In this document: one piece after another, positions 41,521 through 52,377 of the stretch
Layout: each line of letters begins with the position of its first letter
Numbering within the stretch: the first letter of the stretch is position 1
DNA from: Leishmania infantum JPCM5
Taxonomy: Eukaryota > Euglenozoa > Kinetoplastea > Trypanosomatida > Trypanosomatidae
Reading direction: 5' to 3'
Assembly: GCF_000002875.2 (NCBI RefSeq)
Contig: NC_009395.2
Location: 131,501 to 195,500 of the forward strand
Length of the DNA stretch: 64,000 nucleotides
Program-made: the position numbers and the translations under genes
The notes under the pieces: model-generated
Told to the model about the DNA's origin: nothing
Database searches by the model: none
Seen by the model: only the letters and a program-made list of their open reading frames with translations

Positions 41521-42706
41521 TGCCGCCATCACGGTCACTGCCACGCCCTCCATGCTCACCCTCATCGCAGCCTCAACGGCCACCGCCGCCGCGACCGAGG
41601 CGCATATCATGAGGATCCAAGTGTATCGCCAACGTCGGCTTCTCGAGCAGGTCTTTTTCAAGGCGGGCAACGGCGGCGAAACGAGAAACGAAGAGAGAGA
41701 GCACGCGTCCGCTGCGCAACTCGATGTGTAGGAAGAAGAGCGGTCTTGTCAGCACGCGGTGCGCGTGTGGTCTCGGCGGCTAAAAACACCAAGAGAAGCG
41801 TGAGAGCGAAAAAGTAATGACGAGGATGGTGAGGTAAGTATACAGGCACGCAGCTACTGTTGATCAGCGCGCTTACTTTCGGGTTGGAGTTATCAGTGCA
41901 CGCTGCTTCTGTTCTTGTTACGTCACTGGATGATCACACACGCCAGGGAGTGGGTCAGCGCTGCGCCGAGGCAAGCGGGAAGGACGGAGAGGGGGGAGGG
42001 GGAGTAGATGGAGAGAGAAAACGCATGCGCACATGCACGGGTCTGTTCCTCTCGCCACTTTGCCTTTCCCATGACCAAAAGTGGAATGGGCAAAGGTCAC
42101 CCGAAGAAACAAAACAAAAAGAAACGGCACGCGTGCACGCATGCCATGAGCACAGCTGAAAGTGCTCCCCTGCACGCATGTGTGTCTGTGTGCGTCTGTG
42201 TGTGCGTGTGGCCCTTTTTCTTTTCCGCTTGGACGTCGAGTACCTCGCAGACCAACACGTGTATGTCGATCCTTTACTCGAGCCGCCCTCCTTCCCTCTT
42301 GCTGGCTCGTCGATATCTCGCCGCTCAGTGCTGCAGAGACGCGTCACGAGAGGCACCGCAAAGAGAAAAGAGGAAGCGGCACCGAGGCTGAACCGAGCGA
42401 GACAGAGAGCTGATTAGCGCAGCTATCGGACCTTCCCACCTCATGCATGTGCACGCACACGCTCTCTTCCCCTTCCCTCTTTACCTCGCCCTCGAACGGC
42501 AGAAATCGCATCAAGCGCTGCTCTGTGTTGGACGCAGCGTACACACACACACGCACACAGCAACGGGCTCACTCGCTCTCAAGCACACCACCAGTCAAAG
42601 GTAATGGCACACCCAGGAAGGAAAAGCGAAAGAATACAACACAGAGAAGGCGTAGCGCCTCCAGCACAACCCGGAAGCAGCCCTGAACGACACCGCGCAA
42701 CGCATC
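41521..42706. other. Intergenic region between the decayed gene and the Tex gene
   Basis: No firm gene; the left ~150 bases may hold the decayed gene's 5' end. The remainder is AG- and AC-rich with short GT/CA runs near 42179-42210 and 42540-42560, probably the 3'UTR of the Tex-like gene. Confidence 0.55.
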
Positions 42707-45700
42707 TCAAAATAAGAAGACCGTGTCGCCGCCGTCACCGCCGGCACCAAGCTGGTCACTGGCATCCCCCGTGTCTACTCTCCGAGCAGTCGGCTTCGAC
42801 GTCTGCGAAGCGCTTGCAGGCGGTTCCGTGGAGGCGCCGTTTATGGTGGGACACTTCGGCGACTGCAAGGACAGGGTCGAATTTGGACGAGCGGCAGCAG
42901 AAGCAACGACGACATCCTCCACACGCCGCGGCGCGCGGCGAAAGAGGGCATCCGTCTCTGGCTTCTCCCGGGCTCGCTTCCCCGCCGGAGAGTGGAATAG
43001 GTGCTGCCGAGATGTCCGGTTCGCCTGGCTGCTCTCCTCTGCCCTCATCGCACCGGTCGCCGCGGTGCCGTTAGCGCTACCGAGCGCCTCCGCGGCGCGG
43101 CGTTTGCGCTCCCGCATCACCCGCGCGGTCAGCGTTGGCGCCGCTGCTGTCACATCCCCCTCCGCACTGCTCGCCACTGAGCCGTAGATCTGCACGTCGG
43201 GTGAAGCTTGGCTGACGAAGCCTCGCCCGTTTCTGCCGAGAACGTCCTCGGCCTCCAGCCGAAGCCGTCGAGGCGCGGCCGACAGCGCACATCCTTTCCC
43301 GCCATCTGCGCTGTCGCCAGAGGCGGCAGGAGCAGCAGCGCGTACCAAGAGCACCCGCGGACGCTGCAAGTGGTCGAGGCAGTCAAAGCGGATGCACTGG
43401 TCCAGGTACATGCCCACCTGCAGCGCATCCACGCCTTCACCGCGCAAGAGCACAGCGTCGTGCAGGCCGCAGTCAACGAACGCACCAAACATTGTGACGC
43501 TCTGCACGACACCGGAGAGCAGTTCGCCGGAACGGAGATTCTTCACGTCGTACACGTCGCGGCGCATTAGTCCGGCATGCGGCAGCGAAGCGCGCGGGTC
43601 CAAGCCCGGGTGAAGCAGCTCTTGGCGTAACAGCTCCAGCGTCTCTACGCTGCAAGACAGCTTCTCAGAGGCCAAGCTCGAAAGTTGAGCGGGAGACATG
43701 CGCTCCAGCTGCTGGGCGACCTGCTGGCGGATGCGTGCGTTACCGAGTGCCGTCGCCGCACCATCTGCCGCGTCCCCCGGCTTCTCGGCCATCGCTTCGC
43801 CGTCCCCCAGCTGGCCCGCCGTGTACAGCGTCACGAGACGCCGCACCAGCGGGTAAGACTCGGGGTGGATACTCGTGTTGTCGAGTGGCTCTGGCGAGTT
43901 AGGGAAGCGGAAGAAGCCTGCGATTTGCTCGTAGACGCTCTCCGTCATGGCCGGCACCCGCCGCAAGTCTTCGCGGCTATGCAGCTTCTTCGCATGGCGC
44001 GCCAGCACAATCTGGTCCACAATTCTCTTCTTAATGCCAGGCACCTTCTCCATGACGTAGCGGTTTGCGCTGGCCGCGTTGACTCCGACCTTGGCAACGC
44101 AGGACTCCAGCACGTAGCTCAACTCCCGCATCAGCTCCTTCTCGTTCACGTCATGCTGGTACATTCCAATGCCCATGCTGCGCACTGGTATCTTTACCAG
44201 CTCGCTCAACGGGTCCAGCACGCGACGGCCGATGCTCACCGCGCCACGGTACATGACGTCGAGGTTGGGAAACTCCTCCTTCGCAATATCAGACACTGAG
44301 TACACACTCGCGCCCGCCTCGCTCACGACGGCGAACTCCACATCTGTCCACTTCTGCTGCTTGATGAGGTCCGCAATCAAGTCCGTCACGCGGCCAGATG
44401 CCGTGCCGTTGCCAATCACGACCTTGTTCAACTTCCTCGACTCGACCACCTGAATGACGTAGCGCCGCATCTTCTGCTCGTCCATGAGTGTGCAGGTGAA
44501 GAAAGTTTCAACTGCGCCGTTCTCGTCCAGCGCCACGCACTTCACGCCGTTCGCCAAGCCAGGATCCATCGCCAAGATGCGCGAGCGGGAGAGAGGTCGC
44601 TGGAGAAGCATGTGCTGCAGGTTGTGCGCAAACACGACGATGGCCTCCTGCTCCGCGCTCTTCTTCAAGTCTCGCCGAATCGCAAAGTGCGCCTGTTTAA
44701 CGAGGTGGTCGTACGCTGCCTGCAAGCCAGCATGCACAATCTTCCGTTCATAGCCGAAATCACGAAAGACGTGGGAGTAGGCACCAGCGCTGTCCGCGGT
44801 GGGCATGGAAGGCGATGACGACGATAGCAGCCGATTCAGGGAGGGGTACTGCTCGCGAACGGTGTGCATGAACAACCCGTGGCTCTTCGGGCCTGATATC
44901 GTGTCCACCTTTAGCGCGCCCTTGGCCTCGCCGCGCTGCAGCGCCAGCACAACGTGCGCCGCGACGCGCTGGACTGACCATGACTTGTTGTCGTAGTAGG
45001 CGAAGTGCTTGCGCAGCGCTTCGAAGCTCTCCTCATGCAGCTCCTTCGCGGCCTTCTTGCGTGGCTTCGCCATCAGCGTGGACGACAGGCGCGCCGTGTG
45101 ACGGCAGTACTCGCCAAGTCGGCGCCGCAGCTCTTCGCTTCGCTGCACGTCTTCGGCGACAATGGCGGTCAGCAACCGCTCCCCCTCGTCAGTGCGACGC
45201 ACAAACGCGCTCAGCTCGTCGAGGCGCGCCTTGCAATCGGGGTCTTCGGGATTGAAGTGGAGGAGGGCGTCGGCGTACGGCCCTAGCCCGGCAGCGCGTC
45301 CGCGCGAGGCAAGGCTTGTTCGACGCTCCTTGTACGGCTCCCAAGCATCCTCGAGCTGGCTGACGTGCACCATGGACTCGAGAGCCGTCTGGAGCGCCGG
45401 CGTCAGCAAGCCTCGACTTTCCAGACTTCGCAGCATGAACTGGCGGCGGCGGTGCACCTCAGCCACCTCCTTGGCGGTATCCATGACAAGGCGCAACTGC
45501 GTCTCGTCCATTCGGCCGGTCTCGCCCTGCCGGTACCGCGCAAGGAAGGGGATCGTGGCGCCCTCCTTCGCCTGTGTCAGCACAAATCGGACGGCGTTCA
45601 GGGGGAGTAGCAGGCGCTCACTTGTTTGCCGGTACGTCTCCTCGGGCGACAACTCATACTGCCCACTGTACACCTCCTCCTCCTCGTCTCGGGTGCCATG

Positions 45701-46465
45701 AGCATCCGTGCCCGAGGCACTGTCGCCACCCTGGTGCGTCGATGGGCGATGCTTCGTCTCAGTCCCGGAGGCGGAGGAGGTCGATGCAGATGCGCCCACG
45801 GTGGCGCTGTCAACGGTGTCAGCCACTGCCTTAGGTGCAGCAGCAGTGGCCCTTCGAGTGTATTTCCTCTTCCCCGTTGCGGTTGGCGCCCTGAGCGCCG
45901 CTGACGCCTTCCTGATCCGCTTCGGCGTCCCCCCAATGTTGGCGCTGGCTACCATGTCGGTCCCCTCACCACCGTCTGAGGCTTTTGCAGTTTTCAATGC
46001 ACGACTCAACGCGCCAGAGCCGAGAGAAGTGCGGGTGGGGCCGAAAATGCTGGAAGATGAGCAGTAGCGAGCACCCGATGCGTAAAATGGAGAAGCGGAG
46101 AAAGAGCTACAGAAATGGTGTTGCGGGCGGAGTAGAGGGGACGTGTGGCGGCCGCGAAGGAAGCCCGTTGCACCTCGGCAAGGGCACCACAAGGAGGCCC
46201 GCGAGGAAGGCAGCGACGACGACGACGACGTGGCCGCTGTGCATCGTAGCGATGATGGCCAGGGAGACACTGACCAAGACCGCCTCAGGGACAGCGTCAG
46301 TACACAGCAAGAGCGCAGTGACGACTGCGTTGTGCGATATCGGGCCCAGCACATCCGTTGGCTGAGCCTCAGAGCGATCCATCGACTGCGCAGCAGGGGG
46401 AGGATGGCTATCCCTGCTCCCCTGCTGATACGGGTGCCTAAAGCGCGATCGCCACCGCGCTGCAT
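42707..46465 (-). CDS. Tex-like S1 RNA-binding protein (transcription accessory protein family)
   Basis: 1252 residues from the chosen ATG; the frame extends 36 codons further only through non-ATG codons in a CA microsatellite. ATG 46354 is an alternative. Domain order is that of bacterial Tex: Tex N-terminal helices starting near residue 275 (ATIPFLARYRQGETGRMDE), a YqgF/RNase H-like domain with ILAMDPGLANGVKCVALDEN near 627 and VVIGNGTASGR, helix-hairpin-helix motifs near 805-870 (VPGIKKRIVDQIVLARH), and an S1 domain near 970-1045 (LSGVVQSVTMFGAFVDCGLH). The ~270-residue N-terminal extension is Arg/Ser-rich and low in acid, compatible with mitochondrial import; a ~200-residue basic C-tail is also extra. 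Bacterial Tex is near 770 residues and binds nucleic acid during transcription. Family secure; location inferred. Confidence 0.92.
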   Translation of the reverse strand: MQRGGDRALGTRISRGAGIAILPLLRSRWIALRLSQRMCWARYRTTQSSLRSCCVLTLSLRRSWSVSPWPSSLRCTAATSSSSSLPSSRASLWCPCRGATGFLRGRHTSPLLRPQHHFCSSFSASPFYASGARYCSSSSIFGPTRTSLGSGALSRALKTAKASDGGEGTDMVASANIGGTPKRIRKASAALRAPTATGKRKYTRRATAAAPKAVADTVDSATVGASASTSSASGTETKHRPSTHQGGDSASGTDAHGTRDEEEEVYSGQYELSPEETYRQTSERLLLPLNAVRFVLTQAKEGATIPFLARYRQGETGRMDETQLRLVMDTAKEVAEVHRRRQFMLRSLESRGLLTPALQTALESMVHVSQLEDAWEPYKERRTSLASRGRAAGLGPYADALLHFNPEDPDCKARLDELSAFVRRTDEGERLLTAIVAEDVQRSEELRRRLGEYCRHTARLSSTLMAKPRKKAAKELHEESFEALRKHFAYYDNKSWSVQRVAAHVVLALQRGEAKGALKVDTISGPKSHGLFMHTVREQYPSLNRLLSSSSPSMPTADSAGAYSHVFRDFGYERKIVHAGLQAAYDHLVKQAHFAIRRDLKKSAEQEAIVVFAHNLQHMLLQRPLSRSRILAMDPGLANGVKCVALDENGAVETFFTCTLMDEQKMRRYVIQVVESRKLNKVVIGNGTASGRVTDLIADLIKQQKWTDVEFAVVSEAGASVYSVSDIAKEEFPNLDVMYRGAVSIGRRVLDPLSELVKIPVRSMGIGMYQHDVNEKELMRELSYVLESCVAKVGVNAASANRYVMEKVPGIKKRIVDQIVLARHAKKLHSREDLRRVPAMTESVYEQIAGFFRFPNSPEPLDNTSIHPESYPLVRRLVTLYTAGQLGDGEAMAEKPGDAADGAATALGNARIRQQVAQQLERMSPAQLSSLASEKLSCSVETLELLRQELLHPGLDPRASLPHAGLMRRDVYDVKNLRSGELLSGVVQSVTMFGAFVDCGLHDAVLLRGEGVDALQVGMYLDQCIRFDCLDHLQRPRVLLVRAAAPAASGDSADGGKGCALSAAPRRLRLEAEDVLGRNGRGFVSQASPDVQIYGSVASSAEGDVTAAAPTLTARVMRERKRRAAEALGSANGTAATGAMRAEESSQANRTSRQHLFHSPAGKRAREKPETDALFRRAPRRVEDVVVASAAARPNSTLSLQSPKCPTINGASTEPPASASQTSKPTARRVDTGDASDQLGAGGDGGDTVFLF

Positions 46466-46550
46466 GACGATACAGTTTTCGTTTTGCGCTCTCGTCTGAA
46501 GACTCGCTTCCTCACGCACCCACCGGTGCTCCGCCACGCGCTTACGAAGC

Positions 46551-46574
46551 CACACACACACACACACACACACA
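46551..46574. repeat. (CA)12 microsatellite
   Basis: Alternating CA of 24 bases in the 5' flank of the Tex-like gene. Confidence 0.9.
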
Positions 46575-48327
46575 GAGAGACAGGAAAATTACAAAGAAAC
46601 ACGAGAGGAAGTGTGTATGAGTGTGTGCGTGTGCGCTTGAAGTTGCGCCGGGCCACAGCACCGCTGACAAGCGTGTAAGAGGAGGAGAGGGGGCAGGGAC
46701 GTGCTCTGTCGCTTAGAACGCACTGTGGCGGGGGACAAGGGGGGTACGTGAGTACAAGCGCGAACAAGTGGAGTGCCAAAGCCTGCCTTTCTTTCGCCTC
46801 CTAGGGCACAGAAGGTCAACTGTTTAACGGGGGTCTTGCTGAAGTATCTGTGAGCAAGCGCAAGACAGAGAGGCAAGCCGGCGCGTGTGTTTCTCTCAGT
46901 CCCTGGGGGAGGGCGAGATCGAAGAGGGGAGGGAGAGGGTCGCGGGAGGGGAGTCGGTGATGCTCGTGCTGGTCGTGGTGCGGCTGGGGCGTCCGTTGTT
47001 ATGTGTGTGAACTTATCCGTGTTACCCCTCTTGCTTAGTAAAACCTACGCTTCTGCTAGACGTCGCCTGTGAAGCCGGCGGGCGGGGGTGAAAGGACGGG
47101 ACGGTAAAATGGCCACAAATGGCAGGCGAGTCGACCTGTGTGAAGTAGTACTTGTGAAGGCGGATCAGGCTTCTCTCTTGTGTGCATGCGCGTCCCCTGC
47201 GTTTCCGCTTGATCTCTTCTTTGTGCTTGTGTCCCTCCTGCTTCCCTGCGCAGCCAAGTTCGTGATAGTGAGTGGGCGTGCGTGCAGCTGTGAGGCAAGT
47301 GACACTCGTGCTCAGAAACGCGCACAAACGTGCACAGGGAGGAAGGAGAGAGTGAGAGTCAAGCACCTCTCGGTCGAGGAGCCGCAAGAGCGAAGAAGGT
47401 AATGGAGAAAGAAACAAGGAGAGGAGGAGGGGGTCAATCACAGCGTGTTCGCGTGTGTGGGGAGGTAGGGGGTGTGCCCCTCGCCGTGAGCAGTTTTATA
47501 CGTAGAAAAAAAAGAACGCTTACGTGTGTTTTATGCGCGTGCAGGAGTTGAGGAACTCGTCGAATAAGGGCTGCGCCAAGACGAAAGAGGCCTCGCAGGA
47601 CAAGCAAAGAAGAACGAGCGCCAACAGCGGAGGAGATGGGGAGATAGATGAAGGAACGATGTGAGGCGCAGGGCGAGAGACACGTACTTGAAAGGGAGGT
47701 CAAGAAACGGCTTGTGTCCAGAGTAGCGTCGCACGTCCTTGTGAGTGCGCGATGAGAACCGCAAAAGGGTGCAGTAAATATGCAAGCGCACCACAAGCGG
47801 GGAAAGAAAAAGTGAAGAGCCACACGTGCCTGCAAGTGCACCTGTGGCGAGAAGCACAAGATATATATTATATGTACACACACACACAAAGGACTACCCA
47901 CCCACATGAGGAAAGGGAGGTAGGTTGATATGAGGGGTGGTTGGTGCGGAGAGTCCCGTGTAGGTGGTGCAGAGAGAGGGGGTGGGGGTGAGAGCTGAGG
48001 GATGCGATCCAAGTGCGAAGTAAACGAGAGATGCATGAGCTACTCGTCACGCGATGTGAAATAGTTGAAGAAAGCGGGCTGAGCAGTCTCCTCAAAATAG
48101 GCAGGTGGTCGCGCAAAGCAATGACGGGGTGTGCATCTTCGAACCTCTCATGTAGCGCACACATTTTCTTTCCCGCCCTCCGATACTTGGCCTGAGTTCT
48201 CGTGGTTTCACCCGCACCTCGTCAGAGAATGGTGAGGGATGGAAAGGAACTCGTTCTGGACTACTCCGTGCCCCACCGCCGTTGCTGTGATGATGATGCA
48301 CAGATACTTTCTTGTCTGTTGCTGTTT

Positions 48328-48328
<1 letters not shown>

Positions 48329-48358
<30 letters not shown>
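48329..48358. repeat. (GT)n microsatellite
   Basis: Alternating GT of about 30 bases. Confidence 0.9.
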
Positions 48359-48359
<1 letters not shown>

Positions 48360-48480
48360 TGAAAGTTCTGTTCTTCCGTATCCACACGTGGAGCACCGGC
48401 GAAGAAAAGGATGGGAAACTATGAGTTCGAAAAAAGAAACTCGTACGCCCGCCACAACGTCCGACTCGGGGCATCTGCTA

Positions 48481-50525
48481 GGCTGTAGCGCGAGGGGGCG
48501 TGTCGGAAGCTCACACTCTGAAGGAGGCCATCGCTTTCAGAGCGATGGCGCCGCTCATGGTCGATGGCGAAGCTACGTTCGTGTCCCTTACGCCAACCGG
48601 AAAGCCCGGACGTGCAGCCCACGAAAGGGTGTACGCAGGATCTGAGAGGGATCGCGTTTCAAAGAAAACCAAATACTTGGGTGGCTGCACGTGCTTCAGT
48701 CGCGTCTGCCATCAACCACCAACCACTACTGGTCAGCTTCCACCCCGCTGGATGGGCTAATCACCCCATCCAACGGAGGACGAATCGGTGTCGGCGCTAA
48801 AGGTCTGCCTCGTCGGTTGCGTAACCGCAACCTGGCGTGGGCAGCTGGCGATCGCGCGCGAAAACCAGTCTTTTTTCTTCCAGTGGATGCAGCGCCGATG
48901 GACTGCAGCTGCGCTTCATGCTCGAGGGCGACGCGACCTCGGCCCAGCTTTGCCGTGACCCCTCAGGCCGCTTCCAACAGCCACCGACACCCGATAAGCT
49001 GGAATCGCCAGAGCGTGCGCAGCGAGCCACAGCTTTCCAGAAGAACGCCCTTCGCTGCGCCACAGAGACTTGGCGGAACTTTATCGAGCTCGCCGCTCAA
49101 GGGTGCCCACGCAGAAGTAAGCTTGCCAGCACACCGCCTCCTCCTGTCGTCAGCGTGACCGACGGTCGCACCGCTGCCTCTCCCCCTCCCTGCGATGTCC
49201 AGGCTGCCGATCTGTGCGACTACTGTTGTCTGTGAAGAGGCCGCCTCTACACCCACGTGTAGGCGGGGACCGCCTCCAAGGGTGGCCACGAGTGTGTGTG
49301 TGCCTGCATAATCTCGAGATCAACGCGCAGCCCCATTCGCGGCACCCGCATCTCGTGGCACGAGACAGCCTCGTCCCGGAATCGAAATCGAGCGTGGAGG
49401 TGTTTGCGCGGCAGCTGTACCTGGAAGAGCAAGCATGTCGAGCTACGCGTCTCTCTCCCTCCAATCCGTCGTCACGCTCTGCCGTGGAGCCGCTGGTATC
49501 GAGGCTGCGGGGCCACAGGATAAGCCGCAGTCGCCCCGCCAACAAGCTTCTGCCACAGCAGTCTGAAAGCCGAGCGCAATGGCTCCGCCATCTCTGTATC
49601 CCCGATCACTCGCCTTCTCGCCGCTTCAGGCCTCCGGAGAAGGACGCCTGTCCTTCGAACATCTCCTCGCGGCTGCGCTCTCCAGTTTCGGCGAATATGT
49701 GAGTGAGAGCTGTCAGCTCGGGTTCGATGGCCTGCAGCACGGCCGTCAACCGCTACCTGGCTCTTGTCGAGTATCTGGAAATGCTCGGCGAGGCGACCCT
49801 TCCAGGCCCGTCACATTTCCCCCCCCCCAGGTTGCGTTTTGAGCTTGCTCCCGGTTGCCAATCGTCTGCGCTGCCGATCGAAAATGTGCGTGCGCTCTTG
49901 AGTTCATGCCCGCATGCCTCTTTGAGAGCTGTCGGGCTGCGGCCGCCGCTTTCGCCATCTGTGTGTTGTGTCTCTGCAGCTCCCACTGCGTGCCAAAGAC
50001 CACTGCTGGAGCCATCTGCATCCAGCCACCCAGCCCCGCAAGTCGCTGATTCAGCACGGCCTGCCGATGGCAGTTCGTGTACCACATGGCAGAGGACATC
50101 TCCCCGGCCTACCGTTTGCCGGTGCCCGCTGGGCTCCACATCTCTTCCCCCTCCCCAAAATGTAGAACTGGGCGGCCCGGTCGCCGATGGTGTTCATTGT
50201 GGCCTACGGCGCCGCGCGATCCCACCGCGCACATCCCCCATCTCGGGTGATGCCTGCTTCACTGGCTCCAGAGCCATGAGGATTGGTCTGAGCGTTCTTC
50301 AGCCGTGACGTCATGCCTGCGAAGTGGAGCTGCAGCGTCTCCTTGTCGACATGATGATGCGGACTCACTGTCTCCACTCTCCACTTGCGGAAGGGTTCCG
50401 GAGTGAGAAACGGATGGATGCCAGGGCCAGCTGCGCTGCACTGTACAAGTGTGTCATACGTGAAAGCCTGTTCTCCTCCGAGAGGACGCTACACGCCGGC
50501 TGCCCCTGTGGAACACCCGCCTGAG
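48481..50525 (+). pseudogene. Plus-strand coding-like relic, unassigned (possible retroelement remnant)
   Basis: About 2 kb where open segments follow one another on the + strand in changing frames, against the direction of every surrounding gene. Examples are AFRAMAPLMVDGEATFVSLT (48500-48760), QLCRDPSGRFQQPPTPDKLE and KNALRCATETWRNFIELAAQ (48837-49235), SLVPESKSSVEVFARQLYLE (49214-49702), STAVNRYLALVEYLEMLGEA (49703-50308) and RESLFSSERTLHAGCPCG (50324-50524). No intact domain is recognised. Dispersed degenerate ingi/L1-type elements are known in Leishmania genomes, so a dead retroposon is one explanation. A decayed ordinary gene is another, and chance open frames in GC-rich DNA are a third. 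Confidence 0.3.
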
Positions 50526-50931
50526 TGAGGCGGACCCACGTGCGGCGCCGTTCGATCAGCTCCTATACCTAACCCATGCACCGTGGGATCGATTCATGTG
50601 GCAGGGAGCCGATTCACATGCTTCTTAGTGTGTGGTGGTCGTGACGATGATGATGAATGCTCCGTAGGGCTGATAAGGACAGAGACAGGGACATCGATGT
50701 GAATGGGCACACACAGACATATCATCGCCCATTTCGAACGGCTACAGGAGCGGCTCAAATGCTCCCCAAAAGAAGCACACGAGAAGAGCGAAACATGGAG
50801 TGCCGAAGAGAGCTATCGCGGGTCGTTCGCCGATATAACCGAATTCAACACCACACACACAGCGCCAGTGAGTAACTTAAACATCACAGAAACATAGAGA
50901 GAGAAGACGACCACCTTTTGTATTTTTTCCT
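50526..50931. other. Spacer before repeat copy C
   Basis: About 400 bases with no gene seen. Confidence 0.5.
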
Positions 50932-51480
50932 CTGCGTGTGCGTTTCTCTGCCGTACAACACGACTTACACTCCCCACCCCACACTCGGCCGGCCACACGC
51001 CCCCATCGCGCGGTGCGAAGCAGCGCCAGACACGCGGTGCAGCAATGCGCCGACTCAGTCATCGGAGCACTGCCCACCTCCCGCCCCGCAGGTCGCCTCG
51101 CAGCCGCGCACAGCAGGCGGGTCGCCACGTCGTGCATCCCTCGCGGCGGCACCCGGGCCCACCCACCAGTAGGCAGCGTGAGGGCCGGGCGTGGGATACG
51201 CTCGGGTCGCGCACACACCCCGCCCATCACATGGACGGCACGGGCGCGTGCACGTCACAGGCCGCCCGGACGCAGCGCCATCCAGGGCCCGGCCGCCGGC
51301 ATCAGTGGGGATACATCGCTCTGGCCACCCCTACGCCATAGATGCTTGGCCCTGTCACCACCAGGGGCTGTTCAGCACTGGCAAGGATAGAGCGAGAGGG
51401 AAGGGGGAGGGGGGGCTGCTCGGCCTCCCAAAAGAGAAGGTGCGCGGTGGACCCTGAGATGCCACGCACGGAGACGCCCC
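50932..51480 (+). repeat. Dispersed GC-rich repeat, copy C
   Basis: About 545 bases, from GTGTGCGTTTCTCTGCCG to CCACGCACGGAGACGCCCC. Compared with copy D by eye there are only a few substitutions and single-base indels, for example one missing G in the GCACGGTCAC segment, which breaks the - strand open frame seen in A and D. It lies roughly 900 bases beyond the stop of the ENT transporter gene, in its presumed 3'UTR or spacer. Confidence 0.9.
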
Positions 51481-52377
51481 CCCGCGTCATCCGGGTGGAA
51501 ACAGAAGCGAGAATAGAAAGGAATACAGCAAAGCATGGCGGCTGGCCGGCTGCCGCACAGATGCGCCCATTTTTTAACGCGGGTCGAGGGAAACGAAAAT
51601 AAAAAAATCGATAGAGATGAAAAGACAAGCAACACCTGTCGTAAATCGAAGACAGTTCTCGATCTACATTGGCTGATGTAATTACCTCGCTTAAAGTGAC
51701 AGTATCTCCCACTGCGGCGCAGGAATCACAAGAGAGAGCGAAAGACAGACGGAGACAACGAAAGCCGACGAGTTCACTGGGCACGTCCAACTCCCAGAAC
51801 AGGAAGTCGCGCCACGCAAGCCTCTTTTTTCCTTTCACATCACCCTCCAGCACACTCGCACTCACACGCAGAGACCGCGAGAGATGCACGCAAAATCACA
51901 CATGACAGCTTGATAAGATAATGGTAAAATAGATGGAAAGATTTTTGCTTGATAAGCGAAACTAAGTAGACAAAAAAGACGCCATCATTGTAACGGGCTC
52001 CACCTTCCGGAAGTGGATGTCCGCCTGTGTCTGCGTGTGTGCGTGTGTGTCGAGGGGGGGGCTCGTGCGGGCTCCTGGGGGTTTGTCTGTCCACTCGACT
52101 CCCTACTTGTCACTTCGTCTTCTTCACAGCCCTTTGCAAAGACGCTGAAACAGGAGAAAAACAGAAGAGCAAGAGGAGTGATCCTTGGAGGGGAGGAGAG
52201 CGGCACGTGGCCGGCGAGACGGGGGAGGAGGGGGGTAGTATCAATAAAGGAAATAGTTAAGCAAGCGAGTCCACCATCTTTTGTAATTTCATCCCTGTTC
52301 TGCAGCACCCGAAAAGAAAAGAAAGAGGGGGGCATGGGCCTGATGAAGCGCGACGTGGAGGCGTATCGCCATTTCGC
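51481..52377. other. 3' flank of the ENT transporter gene
   Basis: No gene is seen. The stretch 51590-51980 is unusually A/T-rich for this window and probably belongs to the transporter 3'UTR. Purine transporters of this family are controlled through 3'UTR elements in related species, so this is the place to look for one; I do not see a clear hairpin by eye. Confidence 0.5.

Larger units (their letters stand above)
46466..48480. other. Intergenic region upstream of the Tex-like gene
   Basis: No gene is seen. It includes a CA tract (46551-46574) with AG-rich (CT-rich in the - sense) neighbours that may include the Tex-like gene's splice acceptor, a TA-rich patch near 47870, and a GT tract (48329-48358). 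Confidence 0.6.
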
